From: Thermococcus sp. | GTDB taxonomy: Archaea > Methanobacteriota_B > Thermococci > Thermococcales > Thermococcaceae | Direction of reading: 5' to 3' | Length of the DNA: 10,555 nucleotides | Assembly (NCBI GenBank): GCA_026987155.1 | Contig: JALSNG010000061.1 | Location: 1-10,555 of the forward strand | In this document: one piece after another, positions 1 through 6,312 of the stretch | Position numbering within the stretch: the stretch's first letter is position 1 | Layout: each line of letters begins with the position of its first letter | The notes under the pieces: model-generated | The model's database searches: none | What the model saw: only the letters and a program-made list of their open reading frames with translations | Told to the model about the DNA's origin: nothing | Made by a program: the position numbers and the translations under genes

Positions 1-1312
1 TGCTCTTTCCGTAAAGCCTAGCTACCGGCTCGTTTAAAGCCACGTAGCGGTGGTAGTAGCTGTCCACTATGTCAAGCCTTTCAAAGAAGGTGTTGGCCGG
101 CAGGACGACGTCAGAGTAGAGGGCGGTATCCGTGAGGAAGATATCGTGCGTGACCACGAAGACGTCGTTCTCAATCAGCGCTCTCCTCAGCCTGTTCTGG
201 TTCGGCAGACTCGCGAGGGGATTGGAGTTGTAGACGTAGAGGAACTTTATCTTGCCCCCTTCGATGTACTCGGCAAGCTTCATCTGTGGGATTCTTCTGG
301 CCGGCCTAGTTCTCAGGAAGGCTCCCTCGGCGTAGGACTTGTCGATTGTCTTCATGTCGTAGATGAAGCCGAAAGGATGGCCTATTAGGGCCGGCAGAAT
401 CGCTATCGCCCTGACCGCTTCCCCGCCTGCCAGGGAGCGCTGGAAGCCGTAGCCTATGTGGATTATCCCCTTCTTTTCGGCAAAATCTCTCGCGAAGGTC
501 TTTATCTCCTCAATCCCTATCCCGGTCTCCCTGCTTACATAATCAAGCGATAATGTTTTTACATAATTCTTGAATTCTTCGAAGCCGTAAACGTTCTCGT
601 GGACGAATGCTTTATCATGGAGTCCTTCTTCGATTATAACCTTTGCAACTCCAAGGGCAAAGAGAACATCTGTGTCTGGCTTTACCTGGAAGAACCTGTG
701 AGAGCGCCTGGCCGTTTCAGTTCTGACTACATCCACCGTCCAGATTTCAAGGTTGTACCTTTTCACCAGCATGAACCCATGAAGGTTCGTCCAAAAGGCG
801 TTTATTCCCCAGTAAACTATCAACCGCTGGTTTTTGAGCTCCTCTGGATCCATTCCAACTGCCGTCCCGTAGACGTCTCTCAAAGCCTCCTGCCCGGCCC
901 TGTCGCAGATTCCGTAGTCGAGCATTGATGTGTTCAGGTAGTGGAAGAGCCTCAGCGGGAAGGCGTAGTTCACAACTCCCCTGTCCCCGGCGTACTGATA
1001 AACCAAAACGCTCTCGCTTCCATGCTCTTCAATCGTCTCCCTCAGCTTTCTGGCAACGAGTTCAATAGCTTCCTTCCAGCCTGTCTCCCTAAAGCTCCCG
1101 CTTCCTCTCTCGCCGGTTCGAATAAGCGGAACTTTGAGTCTATCAGCAGAGTGGAACCACTTTGGAAGCAAAGCGCCTTTCGGGCAGAGGAAGCCGGCCG
1201 TTATCGGATGTTCAGGGTTTCCCCTAACCGTGAGCTTTCCGCCTTTGATCTCGCTCACCATCGAGCATGTGTCGTAGCAGTCGCGGGTGCAGACTGAGAA
1301 AGGCATGGGCAT
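1..1312 (-). CDS. Molybdopterin (Mo/W) oxidoreductase, N-terminal part, runs off left edge
   Basis: This is a molybdopterin oxidoreductase of the formate dehydrogenase/DMSO reductase superfamily, open from its start to the left edge (437 codons seen, no stop, C-terminus missing). The N-terminal Fe4S4 site is clear: Cys8, Cys12 and Cys16 in CTRDCYDTCS, with Cys43 in FLCPKG. Later residues read like the catalytic subunit fold, for example NSNPLASLPNQNR and DVVLPANTFFERLD near the edge. The metal ligand cannot be fixed by eye; the segment YGICDRAGQEAL (Cys136, Asp137) is where it is expected. The ATG at 1312 overlaps the gins51 stop by one base (TGATG), and an in-frame GTG lies one codon upstream, so translation is probably coupled to gins51. 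The substrate is unknown; formate is only one possibility. In this lineage tungsten may replace molybdenum, which is family knowledge and not visible here. Confidence 0.92.
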   Translation of the reverse strand, partial: MPMPFSVCTRDCYDTCSMVSEIKGGKLTVRGNPEHPITAGFLCPKGALLPKWFHSADRLKVPLIRTGERGSGSFRETGWKEAIELVARKLRETIEEHGSESVLVYQYAGDRGVVNYAFPLRLFHYLNTSMLDYGICDRAGQEALRDVYGTAVGMDPEELKNQRLIVYWGINAFWTNLHGFMLVKRYNLEIWTVDVVRTETARRSHRFFQVKPDTDVLFALGVAKVIIEEGLHDKAFVHENVYGFEEFKNYVKTLSLDYVSRETGIGIEEIKTFARDFAEKKGIIHIGYGFQRSLAGGEAVRAIAILPALIGHPFGFIYDMKTIDKSYAEGAFLRTRPARRIPQMKLAEYIEGGKIKFLYVYNSNPLASLPNQNRLRRALIENDVFVVTHDIFLTDTALYSDVVLPANTFFERLDIVDSYYHRYVALNEPVARLYGKS

Positions 1313-1902
1313 CACGGGGTGATTCTTATTCTCTCTGCTGCATCCCTCTCGACGAGAACCTTCCCGAGGCTCCGGGGAATGACTGCGAGGTCGCCCGCCC
1401 TAAAGGGGCCGTATTCTTTCATGTCAGGCCCTATGATCTGGGGAACGTCGATAAGCAGGATATAGGCTTCGGTAATCGGCTTCCTTTCGGAGAACTCGGC
1501 ATCAACGTTGGTTTCTCCAGTTTGTACTTCTTCCATTTGAACTTCAGTCTCAGGGACATCCCCGGGAAAGGGCAGCTCCTTCCTTCCAACAAACGCTCTG
1601 AGTACTGAAAGGATCTTCTTCTCCTCCGCCGTCACTTCACCGGGCATTCCCTCGACCGCCAGGTCAACGATTTTATGGAGCCTGATTTTGATTATCTCAC
1701 GCATGAGCTTTTCTGCTATGCTTAGTTGGGCAAGATAAAGCCTCTCCTCTATATCCTCGCCCCTCTCATGGGAGCTTTCGGCACTCAGCTTGAGGGCTTT
1801 TATAAGGCTGTCAAATTCTCTGTAGAACTCTTCGTCTAATTCCGTTAGATATGGGGATGAGAGTTCTCCCTCCAAAAGCTCCCTGAGCCTGACGATGTCC
1901 AC
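1312..1902 (-). CDS. gins51: Replisome GINS subunit Gins51
   Basis: This is the archaeal Gins51 (Gins15) subunit, which with Gins23 forms the GINS complex that bridges MCM helicase, the GAN/RecJ-like nuclease and primase at the fork. The 196 residues show the Gins51 order: a helical A domain (about 1-105, with LAQLSIAEKLMREIIKIRLHKI), an acidic linker (about 112-142), then a small beta-rich B domain (about 145-196, with AYILLIDVPQIIG and GDLAVIP). The length is close to the roughly 190 residues expected. The start is GTG, preceded by AGGTGG. The gene follows pcna after 29 nt and overlaps the start of the oxidoreductase, so it sits inside one operon. Its neighbour pcna supports the replication role. 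I see no broken motif. Confidence 0.92.
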   Translation of the reverse strand: MDIVRLRELLEGELSSPYLTELDEEFYREFDSLIKALKLSAESSHERGEDIEERLYLAQLSIAEKLMREIIKIRLHKIVDLAVEGMPGEVTAEEKKILSVLRAFVGRKELPFPGDVPETEVQMEEVQTGETNVDAEFSERKPITEAYILLIDVPQIIGPDMKEYGPFRAGDLAVIPRSLGKVLVERDAAERIRITP

Positions 1903-1931
1903 GCTCCCACCTGCCTAAAAATGGAAAGAAA

Positions 1932-2681
1932 TCAATCCTCAACGCGAGGAGCGAGCAGGAAGACGAGTTTTCCTTCATCCCTAATCAGATACTCCATCTG
2001 GAGGGGCATCTCGTTTCCAAAGCGGAGGATGACTTCATCCGCCTTCCCGATTCCCTTTATCATGTCCGCGAGGTAGCTTATTCCGTAGGCGCTCTTGGTT
2101 TCCTCCTCCACTTCGAGGTCAAGCAAGCCTTCATCCTCAAGGGTGAGCTTTATCTCGACTTCCTGCGTTTCTCCTTCGGCCCTCATGGTGAATTCATTTT
2201 CCGTTGCCATGAACTTCATGGCGTCGCTGACGAGAGAAGCATCTTTAACGGCCTCTTTGATGACTTCTCCAAGGACAACTACTTTAGCGGTAAACGGGAG
2301 CTCTGGGAGGTCGAGTTCGAGGGCCTCGACATCGATGAGGGGTAACCTGAAGGTCCTCTTGGCAGTCCCCTCAAAGGTTATCTCAAGGAAGTTCTCGTCG
2401 CCTTTTTTGAGGATGAGCGTGTCCTTGTTCTTGCCGCGCTTGAGTATCTTCTTGAAGTGGTCCATGTTGATCCCGATGGTTTCTTCCTCCTCCACCTCGT
2501 ATTTGGAGAAGATGTTCTCCGGAAGGTTCAGGTCGATGAGAACAACCCTGCTCGGATCCATGGCCTTCATGGAGATTCCCTCTTCAGATACTCTAAAGGC
2601 CGCCTCGTCGATAAGGTTGCTTGCGGTGGCTATAAGATCGGCAAAATCCTTGGCACCATCAAAAACTATCTCGAACGGCAT
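1932..2681 (-). CDS. pcn: DNA polymerase sliding clamp PCNA
   Basis: This is the homotrimeric sliding clamp that tethers DNA polymerases B and D, Fen1, ligase and RFC-loaded partners to DNA. The 249 residues are the normal length and start MPFEIVFDGAKDFADLI, as in Thermococcus and Pyrococcus clamps. It has the usual two topologically similar halves joined by an interdomain loop around residues 118-130 (ELDLPELPF). MDPSRVVLIDL and the C-terminal MPLQMEYLIRDEGKLVFLLAPRVED segment are family hallmarks; the last is the PIP-box contact region. The ATG lies 2 nt after the stop of the 54-residue gene, and its ribosome-binding site (GGAGGGG) is formed by that gene's last codons, implying coupled translation. 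Some Thermococcus species have two PCNA genes; by its context with gins51 and tfs this is the main one, which is inference. Confidence 0.98.
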   Translation of the reverse strand: MPFEIVFDGAKDFADLIATASNLIDEAAFRVSEEGISMKAMDPSRVVLIDLNLPENIFSKYEVEEEETIGINMDHFKKILKRGKNKDTLILKKGDENFLEITFEGTAKRTFRLPLIDVEALELDLPELPFTAKVVVLGEVIKEAVKDASLVSDAMKFMATENEFTMRAEGETQEVEIKLTLEDEGLLDLEVEEETKSAYGISYLADMIKGIGKADEVILRFGNEMPLQMEYLIRDEGKLVFLLAPRVED

Positions 2682-2683
2682 CT

Positions 2684-2848
2684 TTACCCCTCCTTTAGTA
2701 TGTTGAGCATCAACCTAACCCTTTCTCTGCCACGGAATAAATAAGCTTTTCCGTTGTCGGTGTCGGGAATTCGAAGGTAAGCCTCATCGAGCTCCTTTAG
2801 GGCCTTCTCAGCGAGCTTTCTGATGGTCTCCTTTTCAATTTCCTTCAC
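2684..2848 (-). CDS. Small conserved-looking protein between tfs and pcna (54 aa)
   Basis: I do not recognise the family. An ATG-started reading would give 66 residues, but the better start is the GTG at 2848, which overlaps the tfs stop (GTGA) and has GGAGG 8 nt upstream (2857-2861). The 54-residue product starts MKEIEKETIRKLAEKALKEL, is highly charged and probably helical in its first half, then has IPDTDNGKAYLFRGRERVRLML. There are no cysteines, signal peptide or membrane segment, so it should be cytosolic. Its overlap with tfs upstream and the 2-nt gap to pcna downstream place it in the replication/transcription operon, which suggests, but does not prove, a role with one of those proteins. 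Confidence 0.8.
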   Translation of the reverse strand: MKEIEKETIRKLAEKALKELDEAYLRIPDTDNGKAYLFRGRERVRLMLNILKEG

Positions 2849-3177
2849 TCGTAAGACCTCCAGACGTGGCCGCACTTGGTGCACTTGTAGAATATCGTGC
2901 TCGGCTCATCGCCGGCCCTCGTCTGGAGCTCCCACCAGTAGGCTGTATCGTTGCCGCACTTCGGGCAGGTGACCTTTGTGGTGGGCAGCGTTTTAACATC
3001 CTGTTCAATTATGACTACCTCCTCATCTGGCTTATGTTCGACCTTCTGCTTTATAACCGTCTTCTCCCTGTCTTTCTGCTCGTCGAAGGGCTCCTCGTAA
3101 CCACATGAGCGGCAGACCCAGACCTTCTTTTTCCTGTCTGGAAGCATGAGGTTACCGCACTTTGGACAGAACTTCAT
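2845..3177 (-). CDS. tfs: Transcription factor S (TFS), RNA polymerase cleavage factor
   Basis: TFS is the archaeal homologue of TFIIS and of Rpb9-type RNA polymerase subunits; it enters the secondary channel and stimulates cleavage of backtracked transcripts. The 110-residue protein has an N-terminal zinc ribbon (Cys4, Cys7, Cys22, Cys25) and a C-terminal TFIIS-type ribbon (Cys71, Cys74, Cys99, Cys102). The catalytic acidic pair Asp90-Glu91 lies in RAGDEPST. I chose the ATG at 3177 because GGGGTGA sits 6-7 nt upstream and the protein then starts MKFCPKCGN as family members do. A GTG at 3186 would add three residues. It is the first gene of the operon and probably drives the 54-aa gene, pcna and gins51. 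Confidence 0.96.
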   Translation of the reverse strand: MKFCPKCGNLMLPDRKKKVWVCRSCGYEEPFDEQKDREKTVIKQKVEHKPDEEVVIIEQDVKTLPTTKVTCPKCGNDTAYWWELQTRAGDEPSTIFYKCTKCGHVWRSYE

Positions 3178-3219
3178 CTTTCTCACCCCTTCAGCCGGGG
3201 GTTCGGTATGTGGAAGGAG

Positions 3220-3228
3220 AATAAAAAG
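3220..3228 (-). promoter_or_regulatory. Putative box A promoter of the tfs-pcna-gins51 operon
   Basis: The minus strand reads CTTTTTATT here. A start about 25 nt downstream (near 3198) would leave a short leader carrying the AGGGGTGA ribosome-binding site (3183-3190) before the tfs ATG. The same T-run could also end transcripts of the upstream gene, whose stop is at 3244-3246. Pattern and spacing only. Confidence 0.5.
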
Positions 3229-3243
3229 TTTTGCCAGGGTGAC

Positions 3244-4824
3244 TCAGAGGAGGGCATTTAGTTTTATCCTGACAACCTCGTGCTTGTGGGTTATTCCCAC
3301 CCATTCCTTTTCGACTTGCATTCCAAGCGCGAGGCTGAGCAGACGCTTTACCATCCCCACATAGGCCTTATCGATGGTCCCCTCCTGCGGTTTACCTATC
3401 GCCAGGAAGTCCTCGTTCACCTTCTTCAAATGTTTCCTGAGCGGTGCCAGAGTTTCCACGGTGGGATTGAGTTCCATCTGTAGGAATTCCCGTGCAGACA
3501 GCGTCGGATCTCCCCTCGCCTTCGCATAGTACGTCTTGCTCAGCGTCTCCGCAATCTCCTTCATCTCCCTCTCTATCGCCGGCGCCATCCTCTTCACGTG
3601 TTCCCCGTAAACCGGGTGGTTCTTCAGCGTATCTACCGCCTCTCTATGTGCCTCGTTCACCACGTTCTTTATGAACATCATCCTCTTCATCACGCTCTCC
3701 GGCTCGTCCCTCTCCGCCGCCTTAGCTATTGCTTTCGAATAAGCAGTATGGAATACCTTCGAAACCGCCAGCGCCTCCAGCAGTTCATTCTCCCGTATCT
3801 CCCCCGTTGCAATCTTCGATACGATATCCGCCCAGTACCTCGGAACCGGGACCACCTTCCCCTTCCTCTCGAACGCCTCCAGAACCGCCCTTGCCTTCAC
3901 TGGATCGTTATCCACGTGCTTCCGTATCAGTTCCTCCACTTCCCTTGACGACAGTAGGTGCGCCTTTTCCACCAACTTCTCCGCCACGTCCCTCGGTATC
4001 CCCCTCTTCTCCAGCTCGGCGTATATCTTCTCTTCTGGCACCCCCGCCTTCCTGAGCTCCTGTTCGACTTCCTTTTTAGTTGCGGGGTATTTCGGTTTTG
4101 CCGGCTCTATCTTCTTTCCGCTGATCTCGGCAAAAACTTGCTTGAGCATTTCGACATCTTCTAGATCAAGTATCCCTTCCTCCACTAACGCCCGATCAAA
4201 GTCGTTTCTATCTGCTGCTCGGTACAGCGCTTCTGGCGCTTGGAGTCCATTGGAATATATTTTCGCAGATATTTTCTTTATTGCCTTAATCGTCTTTTCT
4301 AGCCGCTGCCACTCTTCATCGGTAAGTGACTTGCCCCTAATATCCTCAATATGCTTGCCAATAACTTGGGCAATTTTTTTGTCTTCCAGCTCGAGGATTT
4401 TATCGAACGTGGCATTAGGGTTCCCCTGAATTAGCGACTCTACGGCCTTCGCAACCCTCTTGCCTATGATTGGGTGGTATCTTTTTGATAGTTCTGCTGC
4501 AACGGGCATAAGCATCTCGGTAAAGAATATGAAAAAAGCGTTGTGCGGGTTTTTGGCATCCACAGCCATCCTGTAGAATATTCCGTCTTGCGTGGGTACA
4601 TCTGACCCGTCTCTTCGGACTTTATCAATTTTTTCAGCATCAAGACCTGTGATGGCTGCGATCTTCTTGTGTGTCTCGTATCCTTCGAGTATAGCTTCTG
4701 TTGCGGATAGCTTACGGAAGTCTTTGTCGCTAATCCCTAATTTTTTCAGCCATTCTTCTTTTTTGTCCTTCTTTTTCCCAAAGCCGAATGGCACATCACT
4801 CCCTCCTATGCTATTATTATCCAT
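3244..4824 (-). CDS. Unknown all-helical, cysteine-free protein (526-codon ORF, probably 516 aa)
   Basis: I do not recognise this protein. The ORF has 526 codons from ATG 4824, but the GTG at 4794 is the better start: AGGAGGG lies 7 nt before it, and the TATA-like box at 4834-4842 would start transcription inside the first codons of the longer reading. The product would start MPFGFGKKKDKKEEWLKKLG. It is charged, rich in Lys, Glu and Ala, lacks cysteine, and has no signal peptide. Residues 96-110 are the only notably hydrophobic stretch. A proline-rich linker (about 240-248, EPAKPKYPATK) separates an N-terminal half from a C-terminal half. After the linker come two similar units, ELRKAGVPEEKIYAELEKRG and a following GIPRDVAEKLVEK (about 255-287). 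Base composition changes near the linker: about 43-45% GC before it and about 60% after. It lies 40 nt downstream of a membrane-protein ORF, so it may be its cytosolic partner (inference). Confidence 0.82.
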   Translation of the reverse strand: MDNNSIGGSDVPFGFGKKKDKKEEWLKKLGISDKDFRKLSATEAILEGYETHKKIAAITGLDAEKIDKVRRDGSDVPTQDGIFYRMAVDAKNPHNAFFIFFTEMLMPVAAELSKRYHPIIGKRVAKAVESLIQGNPNATFDKILELEDKKIAQVIGKHIEDIRGKSLTDEEWQRLEKTIKAIKKISAKIYSNGLQAPEALYRAADRNDFDRALVEEGILDLEDVEMLKQVFAEISGKKIEPAKPKYPATKKEVEQELRKAGVPEEKIYAELEKRGIPRDVAEKLVEKAHLLSSREVEELIRKHVDNDPVKARAVLEAFERKGKVVPVPRYWADIVSKIATGEIRENELLEALAVSKVFHTAYSKAIAKAAERDEPESVMKRMMFIKNVVNEAHREAVDTLKNHPVYGEHVKRMAPAIEREMKEIAETLSKTYYAKARGDPTLSAREFLQMELNPTVETLAPLRKHLKKVNEDFLAIGKPQEGTIDKAYVGMVKRLLSLALGMQVEKEWVGITHKHEVVRIKLNALL

Positions 4825-4833
4825 CTTTGGCAG

Positions 4834-4842
4834 TATATATTT
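4834..4842 (-). promoter_or_regulatory. Putative box A for the 516/526-aa gene
   Basis: The minus strand reads AAATATATA. Transcription would start near 4813, leaving about 19 nt before the GTG start at 4794 with its ribosome-binding site at 4801-4807. The box lies between the stop of the upstream ORF (4865) and the first ATG, so the helical protein may be made independently of the broken upstream gene. Confidence 0.5.
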
Positions 4843-4864
4843 GTTCTCTACTCGACTGGTTCAA

Positions 4865-5503
4865 TCATTTTGCAGTTATTGTCTTGTCCTTTGGGCTTAT
4901 TATCGCGAGAGGGTGTGGGTATATCTGTACTGTGAGCGTCGGCGCCCCGACATATGTTGATATCATGTATATCGATCCGGTAATCCCTCCGACTACCTGT
5001 CCGATGGGCCCGCATAGTGATATCCATTTTGCTCGTGTGTTTAAGCGCATCTCTTGCTCGTACTTTTTCGCGCTCTCTGCAATAATCTCTCCGAGTGTTT
5101 TTTCACCCTTCTTTGCCAGCGTCATTTTGTTTTCGAATGCTTGTAAAGTACGCTTACACTCCTCGCCATTTTCCAAGCACTTTTTTAGGACATCTTTTGC
5201 AGCTTTTACAAACTCATCGGCTTGTCCTGCGTACTCCGGATTTACTTTCTTCACGATTTCTGCGATCTTATCGCCATGTTCTGCCAATGCCAATAGATCA
5301 GCATCGCTAAGTTCTTCTGTGATCTTTCCAGCAGTCTTTATCGCAGTTTCTGCGGCTTTTATTTCAATATAGTTTGTGCGGAATGCTCGTGCGGCATCTG
5401 CAGTTTGTAGTATTGCAGCTAAAGAGCCTGGAATTCGCGATGGTTCTTTATCTCCAAACCGAGTAAGTAGGAGGTTAGTGACATATGCAGTTCCAGGGGC
5501 CAC
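4865..5503 (-). CDS. C-terminal part of a frameshift-split membrane protein, unknown family
   Basis: The ORF from GTG 5503 has 212 codons, but this is unlikely to be a true start. There is no ribosome-binding site, and coding sense continues upstream in the same frame to a stop at 5648-5650 without any ATG, GTG or TTG before 5503. The upstream part (5504-5647) encodes hydrophobic, cysteine-containing segments such as SCLAAVGACKFILGAL and YAACLVAPGTAYVTNLLL, typical of a membrane hairpin. Within the 212 residues, about 27-155 is a charged helical region, and 160-188 (WISLCGPIGQVVGGITG and on) is a probable membrane segment near the C-terminus. Codon use is AT-rich (about 43-45% GC). I read it as the second half of the gene that begins at 6137; the whole would be about 424 residues. 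Family and function are unknown. Confidence 0.6.
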   Translation of the reverse strand: MAPGTAYVTNLLLTRFGDKEPSRIPGSLAAILQTADAARAFRTNYIEIKAAETAIKTAGKITEELSDADLLALAEHGDKIAEIVKKVNPEYAGQADEFVKAAKDVLKKCLENGEECKRTLQAFENKMTLAKKGEKTLGEIIAESAKKYEQEMRLNTRAKWISLCGPIGQVVGGITGSIYMISTYVGAPTLTVQIYPHPLAIISPKDKTITAK

Positions 5504-5585
5504 AAGACATGCCGCATAATCCTTTCCCCTACTAAAAAGCTCTGTGGCACCGGTTGTCCCTGCAGATAATGCTCCAAGTATGAAC

Positions 5586-5647
5586 TTACACGCACCTACT
5601 GCTGCAAGACAACTTCCTGCCCATATCTCCGTATGGTTTGAGACTTA
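5586..5647 (-). other. Frameshift junction between the two halves of one gene
   Basis: The upstream 183-codon frame ends with a stop at 5586-5588 in a poor tail (GRKLSCSSRCV). The next frame, one base further along, becomes open right after a stop at 5648-5650 and continues into the 212-codon ORF. The two therefore overlap only here. Skipping one base joins QLLSLKPYG to EIWAGSCLAAVGACKFIL. That means one extra base, or two missing bases, relative to an intact gene. I see no obvious homopolymer slippery site. Confidence 0.6.
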
Positions 5648-6137
5648 GTAGTTGTTCCCTCTTGTGATAGTAGTCAGCAGTTCCGAATTTTATCAAACAA
5701 TCCTCCTCGTTTACGATTAGGTTCAGGTTATAGCTCTGGTATTCAGTCTGGTCTGGCAGCACGTCCCTCACCACATCACAGCTCGCTTTGTCGTAATCCT
5801 CCCCCCACACCCTCGGCTTTCCACCGTCGAACTCGATCTTGAAGTCGTAGTCCGTCATACTCGCAGGCCCGCCCTTCTTCGCGTAGTAGTTCAGCATAGG
5901 TCCAACGTCGCAGTTCCAGTCATAGCCATCCTTCGTCTCGAATCCGTTGCTGTTCTTGTTCCCCACTCCATCACAGGGATTCTCCACGCCGAGCGCCGCC
6001 AGCATCACTGACTTCGCCACGTCTTTCTTCAGCTCCTTCAGGTCGGAATCTGGCCAGGTGAGGATCAACAGCGAGCAATTCCCGTCCATCGTCTTTATCT
6101 GGGGTATTTCCCTATTTATCCCTTCCGCCTCCTGCAT
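5586..6137 (-). CDS. N-terminal part of a frameshift-split, cysteine-rich protein, unknown family
   Basis: This is a 183-codon ORF I do not recognise. Cysteines at 21, 55, 76, 120 and 147 are scattered through a polar, Asp- and Tyr-rich sequence (NSNGFETKDGYDWNCD, KPRVWGEDYDKASCD). This looks like an extracellular disulfide-bearing domain, but there is no signal peptide or membrane anchor at its N-terminus. The last 13 or so residues lie past the frameshift junction and are probably not native. The ATG at 6137 has no ribosome-binding site, and a stop (TGA) lies three codons upstream in frame. It starts only 8 bases from the start of the plus-strand ATPase remnant, leaving no room for a promoter between them. 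I infer that the true 5' end, with its secretion signal, was lost. GC is about 55-60% for most of its length, unlike the downstream half. Confidence 0.55.
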   Translation of the reverse strand: MQEAEGINREIPQIKTMDGNCSLLILTWPDSDLKELKKDVAKSVMLAALGVENPCDGVGNKNSNGFETKDGYDWNCDVGPMLNYYAKKGGPASMTDYDFKIEFDGGKPRVWGEDYDKASCDVVRDVLPDQTEYQSYNLNLIVNEEDCLIKFGTADYYHKREQLLSLKPYGDMGRKLSCSSRCV

Positions 6138-6139
6138 CC

Positions 6140-6153
6140 ATTCTCATGAGAAT
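6140..6153. repeat. 14-bp perfect palindrome at the junction of the divergent ORFs
   Basis: ATTCTCATGAGAAT equals its own reverse complement. It covers the ATG (6146) of the plus-strand ATPase remnant and lies 2 bases from the minus-strand ATG at 6137. It could be an operator, a recombination junction, or chance. Confidence 0.45.
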
Positions 6154-6268
6154 AATTCCCAGAAGAATCGAACTTCATGCCATGAGGTACCCCTGCTGGA
6201 AGATGATCTACGGAAGGAGAAAAACGGGCAAGACCTTCCTGATTGAGCAAGTCCACTCCTCGGAATAG
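6146..6268 (+). pseudogene. N-terminal Walker A fragment of a broken archaeal ATPase
   Basis: The plus strand from ATG 6146 reads MRIIPRRIELHAMRYPCWKM, then IYGRRKTGKTFLIE, and stops at TAG 6266-6268. GRRKTGKT is the Walker A (P-loop) motif of the archaeal ATPase family (COG1672/PF01637), and its place some 25 residues from the N-terminus is normal for the family. After it the frame is lost. The matching C-terminal region continues in another frame from about 6247 (SPLLGIASPVKIGLIDE). I read this as one gene with an out-of-frame internal deletion near 6240-6256 that removed the Walker B and sensor region. A TATTTAT box at 6113-6119, inside the opposing ORF, could be its old promoter. Confidence 0.75.
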
Positions 6269-6312
6269 CGTCTCCAGTAAAGATTGGACTCATAGACGAG
6301 CGTGAAATCCTC

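Noticed and set aside
1115..1125. GGTTCGAATAA, resembling a tRNA T-loop
   Set aside because: It lies inside the oxidoreductase coding sequence, and no acceptor stem or cloverleaf surrounds it.
2095..2706. 203-codon plus-strand ORF opposite pcna
   Set aside because: It is a Ser-rich shadow of a highly conserved gene on the other strand.
3212..3221. GGAAGGAGAA shared with 6213-6222, considered as direct repeats flanking the insert
   Set aside because: Ten bases of purine-rich sequence is expected by chance, the second copy lies inside the Walker A coding region, and there is no integrase or tRNA nearby.
4788..5372. Long plus-strand ORF rich in Ser, Phe and Cys opposite the membrane-protein gene
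   Set aside because: It is the antisense shadow of a helical, AT-rich minus-strand gene; it has no ribosome-binding site, and its composition fits a shadow.
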